Positions 31,805 to 40,059 of a stretch of 64,000 nucleotides of DNA are shown here, piece after piece. Every line of letters starts with the position of its first letter. Positions within the stretch are counted from its first letter, which is position 1. Source of the DNA: Niveispirillum sp048066115 (lineage in GTDB: Bacteria; Pseudomonadota; Alphaproteobacteria; Azospirillales; Azospirillaceae); assembly GCF_048066115.1 (NCBI RefSeq), contig NZ_JBLTYX010000002.1:248001-312000 (forward strand), in the 5' to 3' direction. The notes under the pieces were generated by a model, which was not told the origin of the DNA, made no database searches, and worked only from the letters and a program-made list of their open reading frames with translations. The position numbers were made by a program, and so were the translations under genes.

Positions 31805-32296
31805 ATGCCAAGCGGCCCCTTCGCTCATGTCTGCATGCTGGTCCATGATCTGGACAAGGCCATCGCCGACTGGACCAGGATCCTGTCCGTCCTGGACCCG
31901 CAAGCCCTGACCGAGCCCATCGTGCGCTATGACGGGTTCTCCAGCGGTGCCGACCAGAACATGCGCTGGGCGACCTTCGTCGCCAACCATTCCGCCGAAA
32001 TCCAGCTGATCCAGCCGGCGCCCGGCACGCCCCTGGGCGACCGGCTGGCCGCCAAGGGGGAGCATGTGCATCACCTCTGCTTCACCACCAACGATGTGTC
32101 GGGCAGCCTGGCCAAGCTGGCGGCGGACGGGGTGCAGGTACTGTCCGGCGGTGCCACCAACCGCGATCCGACCATGACCTGGCAGGAATGGGGCTGGGTC
32201 GGGCCGAAGAGCGCGCATGGCGTGCTGGTGGAGGTCGCCGCCCCTTATGAAAGCCATGGCGACGGCCGGTGGCACGCGGCGGGCACCCGCCTTTGA
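31805..32296 (+). CDS. VOC-superfamily protein, methylmalonyl-CoA-epimerase-like
   Basis: 163 residues with two beta-alpha-beta-beta-beta modules. Likely metal ligands are His in FAHVCMLVHDL, Glu in AEIQLIQP, His in GEHVHHLCF and Glu in GVLVEVAAP. This ligand pattern and the overall length resemble methylmalonyl-CoA epimerases, but ring-cleavage dioxygenases and isomerases share the fold. Given the branched-chain context, epimerising a 2-methyl acyl-CoA is plausible. Its stop overlaps the start region of the hydrolase gene. Confidence 0.7.
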   Translation: MPSGPFAHVCMLVHDLDKAIADWTRILSVLDPQALTEPIVRYDGFSSGADQNMRWATFVANHSAEIQLIQPAPGTPLGDRLAAKGEHVHHLCFTTNDVSGSLAKLAADGVQVLSGGATNRDPTMTWQEWGWVGPKSAHGVLVEVAAPYESHGDGRWHAAGTRL

Positions 32297-33138
32297 GGTC
32301 GTTCCGCACAATCCATCTGCCCGGCGATGGCCTGCGGCTGGTGGCCGACACAATCGGCGACCCCGACGCCCCGCCCGTCCTGTTCCTGCATGGCGGCGGC
32401 CAGAGCCGCCATTCCTGGCGCAACGCCGCGCGGAGGGTGGCCGAGGGCGGGTATCTTGGCATCACCATCGACCTGCGCGGCCATGGCGACAGCGACTGGG
32501 CCGCAGACGGCGCCTATGGGCTGGCAGTCATGGCCAGCGACATAAGCCATGCCATGGCAACCTTCAACAAGCCGGTTTCCCTCGCCGGCGCGTCGCGCGG
32601 CGGACAGGTCGCGCTGGTGGCGGCAGCGGCGGCACCGGACCGGACAAGGCTGGTTCTGCTGGCCGACGTCGCTCCCCATATCAGCCGACAGGGTGCCGCC
32701 CCCATCCGCACCTTCATGGAACGCAGCATGCGGGGTTTCGACAGTGCCGAAGCCGCGGCCCAGGCGCTGGATGCCCTGCCCGGCCGCGACCGCCCCGCCG
32801 ATCCCGCCACCCTTGCCCGCGCCCTGCGGCACGATGGCGATGGCAAGCTCTATTGGCGCTGGGACCCGCGCCTGGCCCTGCCCGGCTTCGTGCAAGCGGA
32901 AGAGGAAACGGCGCTGATGGAACGGGCGGCGGCAATCGTCCGCTGCCCCGTCCTGCTGGTCCGCGCCGAGCTTAGCGACGTGCTGACCGATGAAGGCGTA
33001 GAGACCTTCCGGCACCTGACCCCGCACCTGCAGGTCACCACCGCTCCCGGTGTGGGCCACATGTTCACCAACGATCAGAACGACGCCTTCACCGCCCCCC
33101 TGCTCGACCTTCTCGGGTCCGGCGATGGAATACGATAA
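32269..33138 (+). CDS. Alpha/beta hydrolase
   Basis: Up to 289 residues; either GTG 32269 or TTG 32293 (overlapping the VOC stop) may be the start, neither with a good ribosome site. Core motifs: VLFLHGGGQSRHSW (oxyanion loop), nucleophile Ser in LAGASRGGQ, Asp around VRAELSDVLTDEG, and His in APGVGHMF. It belongs to the epoxide-hydrolase/esterase/meta-cleavage-hydrolase branch. With a BVMO in the island it may open a lactone or ester, or cleave a C-C bond of a diketone; sequence alone does not decide. Last gene of the operon. Confidence 0.85.
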   Translation: MARGGHPPLRSFRTIHLPGDGLRLVADTIGDPDAPPVLFLHGGGQSRHSWRNAARRVAEGGYLGITIDLRGHGDSDWAADGAYGLAVMASDISHAMATFNKPVSLAGASRGGQVALVAAAAAPDRTRLVLLADVAPHISRQGAAPIRTFMERSMRGFDSAEAAAQALDALPGRDRPADPATLARALRHDGDGKLYWRWDPRLALPGFVQAEEETALMERAAAIVRCPVLLVRAELSDVLTDEGVETFRHLTPHLQVTTAPGVGHMFTNDQNDAFTAPLLDLLGSGDGIR

Positions 33139-33152
33139 GATGCAGCCTCACC

Positions 33153-33181
33153 GATAGGTTCCCCCCTCCACGGATAGGTTC
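33153..33181. promoter_or_regulatory. Operator-like site 3, tandem half-sites before TonB receptor
   Basis: GATAGGTTC occurs at 33153-33161 and again at 33173-33181, exactly 20 bp (two helical turns) apart. The second is the good half of a palindrome CCCCCTCC-AC-GGATAGGT (33162-33179). The arrangement fits activator dimers on one DNA face, about 120 bp upstream of the receptor start. Confidence 0.55.
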
Positions 33182-33301
33182 GCAGCCCAACCCTTTCAGT
33201 CAGAGATGAACATGCAGGCGGGGCGGAACCCGCCCACACCGGCAGCAAGCAGCAAAAACCCAACAAGGGCTGCCCGAACGGATAACAGGGAGGAAACAAT
33301 A

Positions 33302-35719
33302 ATGAGCTTCAGGAAGAATAACCCGCGGCGCCATCTGGCCGCCGGCACGGCCGCACTGGCGCTGCTGGCCCTGGCACCCCTGCCGGCCGGCGCGCAGTCG
33401 GCCCCCGCCGCCGCCCCACAGGCCGCCCCCGCTGAGGATTTCTTAGGCGAGATCATCGTGACGGCGCGGCGCCGCAACGAAACCCTGATCTCCGTCCCCG
33501 TCGCCGTTTCCGCCGTCAGTGAGGAAACGCTGGCCAATTTCGGCGTCACCGACATCCGCTCCATCGCCAATTATTCACCGGGCCTGGCCATCGACAGGGT
33601 CAGCAGCGGTGCGGGCGCCACCATCACCCTGCGCGGTATCGGCACCTCGCCCGGCCAGGCCGGCTTCGAACAGACCGTGTCGCTGAACCTGGACGGGGTG
33701 CAGACCTCGCGCGGCCGCGCCATCACCCAGGGCCTGTTCGATGTCGGGCACGTGGAGGTGCTGAAGGGCCCGCAGGCCCTGTTCTTCGGCAAGAACAGCC
33801 CCGCCGGCGTCATCTCCATCACCTCGGCCGGCCCCACGGACGAAGTCTCCGGCTATGCCCGCCTGGGTTATGAGACCGTGGCGGACGAGGCCATTGCCGA
33901 GGCCGCCGTGGGCGGCCCCCTGACCGACGAGTTCGGCGCCCGTCTGGCGGTGCGCTATCGCAAGATGGATGGCTGGCTGCGCAATATCGGCGGCCCGGTC
34001 GCCACCTCCGTCCCCGGCGTCAAGCGCCCCGGCGAGGAGGAAACGATGGGCCGCCTGACCCTGACCTGGGAACCGGCGGACAGCAATTTCGACGCCACCC
34101 TGAAACTGTCAGGCAGCGATTATGCGGATGATGGCGCGGCGGCCGGCCAGCAGCTGTTCTATTGCGGCGCCCTGCCCGCCGGCGGCGTGGCTGGCCGCGT
34201 CGATCCGTTCGGCGAATGCAAGTTCGACAAATATTATTCGTCCGCCGCCCTGGCCAATGGCGTGGCCGACAACTGGCCCTATGCCAAGCAGCAGCCCTAT
34301 AGCGATGTGAAGGTCTATCTGGCCTCGCTGTCCGCCAACTACACCTTGGACAATCTGGCCCTGACCTCCGTCACCGGCTATTTCAGCACGCGGTCGCGGA
34401 CCAATGACAGCTATGACGCGACCTCCTACTACATTATCGGTGCCGCCGAGCGGGAGGATTTCGACGCGTTCAGCCAGGAGTTCCGCCTGCTCTCGTCCTT
34501 CGACGGGCCGGTCAATTTCATGCTGGGCGCGTACTATCAGGATTCCGACCTGTATTTCGAGAATAACAGCCGTATCGCCCTGCTGCCGGCCGACGCCGCC
34601 ACCGGCAAATACCATACCTGGGAAAAGCCCAGCGGCACCAAGGGTAAGGCCTATTCCGGCTTCGGCCAGCTGATCTGGGCCGTGACGCCGGAGGTGGAGA
34701 TGGCCGGCGGCGTGCGCTACACGCGGGAAACCAAAGATTCCTACCTCTATAATTCCTGGGTCCATCCGCTGCTGACGGCGACCTTCCTACCGCCCACGAC
34801 GATCCTCAAGGATAATTTCCGTGACGGAAACTATTCCCCGGAAGCCACGCTGACCTGGCGCCCGACGTCGGAGATCACCACCTACATCGCCTACAAGACC
34901 GGCTACAAGTCGGGCGGTCTGGGGCTCAGCGCCGTATTGACCCCGCGCGCCGTCACCGCCGACGATTTCAATTTCGAGGCGGAGAAGGTGCGTGGCAAGG
35001 AAATCGGCCTGAAGGCGCAGTTGTTCGACAAGAGCCTGACCCTGACCACGGCCGCCTATTCCTATCTCTACAGCAATTTGCAGGTGAATGCCTTCAACGC
35101 CGCACTCGCCTCCTTCACCGTCACCAACGCCGCCAGTGCCCGCAGCAAGGGGTTCGAGATCGACGCCAATTTCCGCGTCACCCCGGACCTGACGCTCTAC
35201 GGCTCGGTCTCCTACAACCATAGCCGCTACAATGAGTTCATCAGCAGCTGTTACGGTGGCCAGACCCTGGCCATGGGCTGCGACTACCGGCTCAGCGTCG
35301 GGGCCGACGGCATCGCCGGCACGGCCGACGACCGCTACGGCCAGGACATGTCGGGCCGGCCGCTGACCCGCGCCGCCGACTGGTCGCTGAATGGCGGCTT
35401 CGATTATACGGTGCCGCTGTCGGGCGCCTGGGACCTGGGCCTGTCGGGCAATGCCCGCTACACCAGCAAGATCAACGGCACCGACAATTCCAATCCCGGC
35501 GGCCTGCTGAAGGGCTATTGGGTGCTGGATGCCGCCGCCCGGCTGGAGATGGACCGGCAATGGGAAATCGCCCTGGTCGGCCGCAATCTCAACAACGCCA
35601 TGTACGGCTATCTCCAGGAAAAGCCGGGTTCCCCCACGACACCGGGCACCCCCTCCCAGGTCTTCGCCATCCCCACGCGCGGACGGCAGGTGCTGGTGCA
35701 GGTTGGGTATACGTTCTGA
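33302..35719 (+). CDS. TonB-dependent outer-membrane receptor
   Basis: 805 residues from ATG 33302 (ribosome site GGGAGGAAACAAT). Signal peptide: basic start (MSFRKNNPRRH), hydrophobic AAGTAALALLALAPL and cleavage near AGAQ. TonB box EIIVTA near residue 50, then the plug domain (RSIANYSPGLAIDR...GVISITSAGP) and a 22-strand barrel ending in the terminal aromatic VQVGYTF. It probably imports the island's hydrophobic substrate across the outer membrane with TonB/ExbBD energy, as is common for sterol, terpenoid or aromatic oligomer clusters. An iron-chelate role is less likely in this context. Operator-like site 3 lies upstream. Confidence 0.92.
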   Translation: MSFRKNNPRRHLAAGTAALALLALAPLPAGAQSAPAAAPQAAPAEDFLGEIIVTARRRNETLISVPVAVSAVSEETLANFGVTDIRSIANYSPGLAIDRVSSGAGATITLRGIGTSPGQAGFEQTVSLNLDGVQTSRGRAITQGLFDVGHVEVLKGPQALFFGKNSPAGVISITSAGPTDEVSGYARLGYETVADEAIAEAAVGGPLTDEFGARLAVRYRKMDGWLRNIGGPVATSVPGVKRPGEEETMGRLTLTWEPADSNFDATLKLSGSDYADDGAAAGQQLFYCGALPAGGVAGRVDPFGECKFDKYYSSAALANGVADNWPYAKQQPYSDVKVYLASLSANYTLDNLALTSVTGYFSTRSRTNDSYDATSYYIIGAAEREDFDAFSQEFRLLSSFDGPVNFMLGAYYQDSDLYFENNSRIALLPADAATGKYHTWEKPSGTKGKAYSGFGQLIWAVTPEVEMAGGVRYTRETKDSYLYNSWVHPLLTATFLPPTTILKDNFRDGNYSPEATLTWRPTSEITTYIAYKTGYKSGGLGLSAVLTPRAVTADDFNFEAEKVRGKEIGLKAQLFDKSLTLTTAAYSYLYSNLQVNAFNAALASFTVTNAASARSKGFEIDANFRVTPDLTLYGSVSYNHSRYNEFISSCYGGQTLAMGCDYRLSVGADGIAGTADDRYGQDMSGRPLTRAADWSLNGGFDYTVPLSGAWDLGLSGNARYTSKINGTDNSNPGGLLKGYWVLDAAARLEMDRQWEIALVGRNLNNAMYGYLQEKPGSPTTPGTPSQVFAIPTRGRQVLVQVGYTF

Positions 35720-35760
35720 TGATCGCCGCGCAAGTCCGGGCTGCCGGGCTTCCAATAAGC

Positions 35761-35883
35761 TCTACCGTCACCCCGGCGGAAGCCGGGGCCCAGGCGCAGA
35801 GCGGCGTCAGCCGCGATATGGACTCATATCGGCGCTGACCGCGCCTCACGCTGGGCCCCGGCTTCCGCCGGGGTGACGGTAGA
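35761..35883. repeat. REP/BIME-like inverted repeat 1
   Basis: A long imperfect hairpin whose arms begin TCTACCGTCACCCCGGCGGA and end in its complement, enclosing CCCAGSGYGAG-type inner arms. It lies in the 177-bp gap after the receptor gene. Related copies lie at 37035-37159, 47805-47888 and 50405-50496. Confidence 0.8.
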
Positions 35884-35896
35884 GAAGACGGAGTTT

Positions 35897-37027
35897 ATGT
35901 CCATGAAAACCATCAAGGAACTGGTGGGGGTGGATTTTCCCCTGTTCGCCTTCAGCCATTGCCGCGACGTGGTGGCGGCGGTTAGCCGGGCCGGCGGCTT
36001 CGGCGTGCTGGGCGGCAGCAGCTTCACCCCGGAAAGTCTGGAAACGGAGTTGCGCTGGATCGACGACCATGTCGACGGCAAGCCCTATGGCATCGACATC
36101 CTGATCCCCGAGCATCAGCAACTGGGCGGTGGCCTGGACTTGGACGCCCTGGCCGGCCGCATCCCCCAGGGCCATGTCGACTTCACCGTCGATCTGCTGC
36201 GCCGCCACGGCATCAATGCAGGGCCGGGCGACGTGGTGACCAAGCAGCTTCCCGCCACCCTGCCGGAAGTGGGGGAGGCGCTGATGGATGTGGCCTTCCG
36301 CCACCCCATCCGCCTGATCGTCAATGCGCTGGGCATCGCGCCCCCTTCCATGCTGGCCCGGGCCCGCGCCCATGGCGTACCCGTCGGCGCCCTGGTCGGG
36401 GCCAAGGAACATGCCATCCGCCAGGTCCAGGCCGGCGTGGACATCATCATCGCCCAGGGCGGAGAGGCCGGTGGCCATTGCGGGGAGGTCTCCACCTTGG
36501 TGCTGGTGCCGGAGGTGATCCGCGCCATCGCCCCCCTTCGCCCCGTGCCCGTCCTGGCCGCCGGCGGCATCATGACCGGGGCGCAGATGGCCGGCTGCAT
36601 GGCCATGGGGGCGGCGGGTGCCTGGACTGGATCGGTCTGGCTGGCCACGACCGAGGCCGAGACCAGCGAGGCGTTTCGCGAGAAGATGGTGGCCGCCAGC
36701 TCCCGCGACACGGTGCGATCCGCCACCCGCACCGGCAAGCCGTCGCGGCAGCTGCGCTCCGGCTGGCACGCCGCCTGGGACAAGCCGGGCAGCCCCGGCG
36801 CCCTGCCCATGCCGCTGATGGCCATGATCTCCATCCCCACTTTCGAGATGATCGACAAAGCCGCCGAGCGGGCGGATGCCCCGGCGCGCGATCTGGTCAG
36901 CTATTTCGTCGGCCAGGGCGTGGGGCTGGTGGAGGATGTGCGATCGGCCATCGCCGTCGTGCAGGACTTCAAGCAGGACTTCGCCGACGCGCTGGGCCGC
37001 ATGCTGGCGTTTGCGGAAGAAGCGTAA
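35897..37027 (+). CDS. Nitronate-monooxygenase-family FMN enzyme (possibly IpdC-like)
   Basis: 376 residues from ATG 35897 (another ATG at 35903 is possible). TIM-barrel flavoprotein: substrate-side AFSHCRDVVAAVSRAGGFGVLGG, FMN-phosphate elements IIAQGGEAGGHCG and VLAAGGIMTGAQM. The C-terminal QGVGLVEDVRSAIAVVQDF is characteristic of this branch. Family members include true nitronate oxidases and also the steroid-ring enzyme IpdC, a flavin acyl-CoA dehydrogenase. In a CoA-thioester cluster without nitro-compound genes the second type seems likelier. Flanked by two REP-like repeats. Confidence 0.8.
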   Translation: MSMKTIKELVGVDFPLFAFSHCRDVVAAVSRAGGFGVLGGSSFTPESLETELRWIDDHVDGKPYGIDILIPEHQQLGGGLDLDALAGRIPQGHVDFTVDLLRRHGINAGPGDVVTKQLPATLPEVGEALMDVAFRHPIRLIVNALGIAPPSMLARARAHGVPVGALVGAKEHAIRQVQAGVDIIIAQGGEAGGHCGEVSTLVLVPEVIRAIAPLRPVPVLAAGGIMTGAQMAGCMAMGAAGAWTGSVWLATTEAETSEAFREKMVAASSRDTVRSATRTGKPSRQLRSGWHAAWDKPGSPGALPMPLMAMISIPTFEMIDKAAERADAPARDLVSYFVGQGVGLVEDVRSAIAVVQDFKQDFADALGRMLAFAEEA

Positions 37028-37034
37028 CTCTCTC

Positions 37035-37159
37035 CCCGTCATCCCGGCGAAAGCCGGGACCCAGGGGCCAAGCGCCCGACCTATCCGCTGCATGCCACAA
37101 GCAAACCCTGTCGTAGACGCCTGTGGCCCCTGGGTCCCGGCTTTCGCCGGGATGACGGG
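37035..37159. repeat. REP/BIME-like inverted repeat 2
   Basis: Arms CCCGTCATCCCGGCGAAAGC and complement enclose CGGGACCCAGGGGCCA/TGGCCCCTGGGTCCCG inner arms. It lies between the nitronate-monooxygenase-like gene and the acyl-CoA synthetase gene. Confidence 0.8.
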
Positions 37160-37180
37160 AAAAACGCGAAAGGCATCGCC

Positions 37181-39283
37181 ATGACATCCCTGTCCCATCC
37201 CCTTGCCCGCCTGTTCGCGCCGCGCTCCGTGGCGCTGGTGGGGGCGACGGAGAAATCGGTGTGGACGACCCTGATCGTCCGCAATTTCCGCGACTTCGCC
37301 TATGATGGCGCGCTCTACGCCGTCAACCGCAACGGGGTCGACACGTTCGGCATCAAGGGTTTCCGGTCCTGCCGCGACATTCCCGAACCCGTGGATGTCG
37401 CCTTCATCTTCGTGCCCGTCGATGCAGTGCCCGACGCGCTGGCCGATGCCGCATCCGCCGGCATCCGCAATGTCACCATCCTGACTTCCGGTTACGCCGA
37501 GATCGGTGAGGAGGGATGCCAGCGTCAGGACGCGTTGGTCGCGCAGGCCAAGGATCTGGGCGTCACCCTCTGGGGCCCGAACTCGCTCGGTTACAACAAT
37601 GCCGAGGCCGGCATCCCCGTTTCCGTCATCCCGGCGGTAAAGCCCTTCCTGCCGCCCGCCATCGCCATCCTGTCGCAGAGCGGGGCGACGGCGGCGGAGC
37701 TGGCCGAATATGCCCAGGGGCAGAATATCGGCACCAGCTTCGTGGCCGCGACGGGCAACGAGGCGCAGATCAGCCTGGCCGACATCATCGATTATCTGGT
37801 CGATCACGACGCCACCAAGGCCATCGCCGTCTTCGCCGAAAGCATCCGCAACCCCGCCGCCTTTGTCCGCGCCGCCGAACGGGCGCGCGACAAGGCCAAG
37901 CCGATCGTCATCCTGAAGATCGGGCGCAGCGATCTGGCCACCCAGGTGGCCCAAGCCCATACCGGGTCACTGGTCGGCGATGATGCGGTGTTCGATGCAA
38001 TCTGCCGCCGGCTGGGCGTCATCCGCGTCACCGCCACCGAAGATCTGGTCAATACCGCCGGACTGCTGGCCGCCACCGGGCCACTGCCGGCGGGGGGGAT
38101 GAGTTTCCTGTCCATCTCCGGCGGGGCCTGCACCCTGGTCGCCGATGCGGCCGAAGGGTTCGGCGTGAAGCTGCCGGCCAATGATCCGGCGACGGTGGCG
38201 GCCCTGCGCAGCGTGCTGTCGGAACTGGGATCGACCCTGAACCCGCTGGACATAACCGGGGCCGCCATGCGCGACCCCGACCTGTTCGCCCGCGTCATCC
38301 CGTTGCTGGCCGCCAACGAAAAGGTAGGTCTTTTGGGCATCGGCATCGCCGTGCCCACCATGCCGGGCCAGAGCCTGCCCCCGGCGCTGACCGCCATCGG
38401 CCGGGCCACGGCGGGGATCAAAACGCCCTCGGTCCTGGTCTCCACCTGCGGCAAGTCGCTGAACGATTACGCCCGCGAAGCCATTGCCGAACATGGGCTG
38501 CCCCATGTCATGACCGGCATCGACGCCATGCTGCGCGCCGCCGGCAACGCACTGTGGTGGTCGGGGCAGTTGAAACTGGCATCACCGCCGCCGGCCCTGG
38601 AACAGCCCATGCGAACGGACGCGCCCATTCTCTCCACCGAACGCGAAGTGCTGGATTTCCTGGCCGCCAAAGGCGTTCCCGTTGTGCCGCAGCATCTGGT
38701 GCGCAACGCGGAGGAGGCGGCGAAGGTCGCTGCCAGTTTCACCGGTCCCCTGGCGCTGAAGATCCTGTCCCCCGACATCGCTCACAAGACGGAGGTGGGC
38801 GGGGTACGCCTGAACGTGCCGCCGGCCGAGGCCGCATCAGTGTTCGCGTCGGTAATGGCGGATATCGCCAAGGCTCGGCCCAATGCGCGGCTGGACGGGG
38901 TGATCATCGCGCCCATGCGCAGTGGCGGACTGGAGATGCTGGTCGGCGTGCGCCGCGACCCCACCTGGGGACCGGTGATCGCCGTCGGCTTTGGCGGCGT
39001 GCTGGTGGAGATGCTGGCCGATGTCGCCATCACCCCCCTGCCCGTGAACCCAACCCAGGCCAAGGCGCTGCTGACATCCCTGCGTGGTGCGAAGCTGTTG
39101 GACGGGTTCCGGGGCGGCCCACCGGCCGATATCGACCAGCTAGCCCAAGTGATCGTCGCCATCGGCGATGCCGCCCTGTCGCTGGGCGGTAGCCTGACCG
39201 AACTGGAAGTGAACCCGCTGCGCGTAGCGGGCACGGAGATCGAGGCCCTGGACGGGCTTGTCGTCTGGCAGGAGGAAGCGTGA
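37181..39283 (+). CDS. ADP-forming acyl-CoA synthetase (acetate-CoA ligase family)
   Basis: 700 residues, alpha and beta parts fused. CoA-binding domain (LFAPRSVALVGATEKSVWTTLIVRN), two ligase-CoA domains with the phospho-histidine in QAHTGSLVGDD, and a C-terminal ATP-grasp domain (ALKILSPDIAHKTEVGGVRLNV, ELEVNPLRV). It makes acyl-CoA from carboxylate, ATP and CoA with ADP and phosphate as products. Related enzymes also serve feruloyl-CoA and pimeloyl-CoA formation. Here it probably activates an acid produced by the upstream oxidations. It starts a run of overlapping genes (crotonase, thiolase-like). Confidence 0.9.
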   Translation: MTSLSHPLARLFAPRSVALVGATEKSVWTTLIVRNFRDFAYDGALYAVNRNGVDTFGIKGFRSCRDIPEPVDVAFIFVPVDAVPDALADAASAGIRNVTILTSGYAEIGEEGCQRQDALVAQAKDLGVTLWGPNSLGYNNAEAGIPVSVIPAVKPFLPPAIAILSQSGATAAELAEYAQGQNIGTSFVAATGNEAQISLADIIDYLVDHDATKAIAVFAESIRNPAAFVRAAERARDKAKPIVILKIGRSDLATQVAQAHTGSLVGDDAVFDAICRRLGVIRVTATEDLVNTAGLLAATGPLPAGGMSFLSISGGACTLVADAAEGFGVKLPANDPATVAALRSVLSELGSTLNPLDITGAAMRDPDLFARVIPLLAANEKVGLLGIGIAVPTMPGQSLPPALTAIGRATAGIKTPSVLVSTCGKSLNDYAREAIAEHGLPHVMTGIDAMLRAAGNALWWSGQLKLASPPPALEQPMRTDAPILSTEREVLDFLAAKGVPVVPQHLVRNAEEAAKVAASFTGPLALKILSPDIAHKTEVGGVRLNVPPAEAASVFASVMADIAKARPNARLDGVIIAPMRSGGLEMLVGVRRDPTWGPVIAVGFGGVLVEMLADVAITPLPVNPTQAKALLTSLRGAKLLDGFRGGPPADIDQLAQVIVAIGDAALSLGGSLTELEVNPLRVAGTEIEALDGLVVWQEEA

Positions 39284-40059
39284 TGAGTGACCAGCCTCCC
39301 GTAAAGATGGAACGCGACGGCGCCGTCGCCATCGTCACTCTGCACCGCCCAGCGGTGCGCAATGCCATCAGTGCGGCGATGGCCGAAGCCATCGAAAAGT
39401 TCGTCTATGAGATCGAGGCCGATCCCAGCATCCGCGTCGCCATCATGGCGTCCAAGGGGCCGGTCTTCTGCGCCGGCGCCGACCTGTCGGAGATCGCCGC
39501 CGGGCGCGGCATGTCGTTGGCCCGGCCGGATACCGGTTTCGCCGGCTTCGTCGATGCCAAGCGCACCAAGCCCTGGATCGCCGCCATTCAGGGTCCCGCC
39601 CATGGCGGCGGGGTGGAGATCACGCTGTCCTGCGACATGGTGGTGGCGGCGGAAACGGCCAGCTTCACCCTGCCGGAGGTACGGCGCGGCCTGATCGCCG
39701 GGGCCAACGGTTCCTACCGCATCGCCCGCTACCTGCCCCGGCCGCTGGCCGTGGAGATGCTGATCGTGGGCTATCCGCTGCCGGCCGCCCGCGCCCATGC
39801 GCTGGGCATGGTCAACAGTCTGGTGCCCACAGCCGATGATGTGTTGCCGGAGGCCTTGCGGCTGGCCAGGCTGATCGCCGCCAACTCCCCCCTGGCCGTG
39901 CGGGAAAGCCTGCGCGTCGTCCGGGCCGCCGCCGATCAGGGCGAACAGGATTTGCTGGCGCTGCAGGCCGACGCGGTCCACATCGTCCTGTCCGGCCCCG
40001 ACGTCAAGGAAGGCTCCAGCGCCTTCATCGAGAAGCGCCAGCCGGAGTGGCGGACATGA
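39280..40059 (+). CDS. Enoyl-CoA hydratase / crotonase family
   Basis: 259 residues; start overlaps the synthetase stop. Crotonase fold with both acid/base glutamates in place: GGGVEITLSCD and LPEVRRGLIAGANGSYR. The CoA-pocket element is FCAGADLSEI. It hydrates a 2-enoyl-CoA, but ring-opening and isomerase members share these residues. The C-terminal EGSSAFIEKRQPEW is the standard crotonase tail. Coupled to the thiolase-like gene (ATGA). Confidence 0.9.
   Translation: MMSDQPPVKMERDGAVAIVTLHRPAVRNAISAAMAEAIEKFVYEIEADPSIRVAIMASKGPVFCAGADLSEIAAGRGMSLARPDTGFAGFVDAKRTKPWIAAIQGPAHGGGVEITLSCDMVVAAETASFTLPEVRRGLIAGANGSYRIARYLPRPLAVEMLIVGYPLPAARAHALGMVNSLVPTADDVLPEALRLARLIAANSPLAVRESLRVVRAAADQGEQDLLALQADAVHIVLSGPDVKEGSSAFIEKRQPEWRT

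Noticed and set aside
37083..37092. ACCTATCC-like half-site before the acyl-CoA synthetase
   Set aside because: Only one half matches and it lies in the loop of REP-like repeat 2; not counted as an operator.
35846..37960. Minus-strand open frame of 704 codons
   Set aside because: Antisense to the nitronate-monooxygenase-like and synthetase genes, composition is shadow-like.
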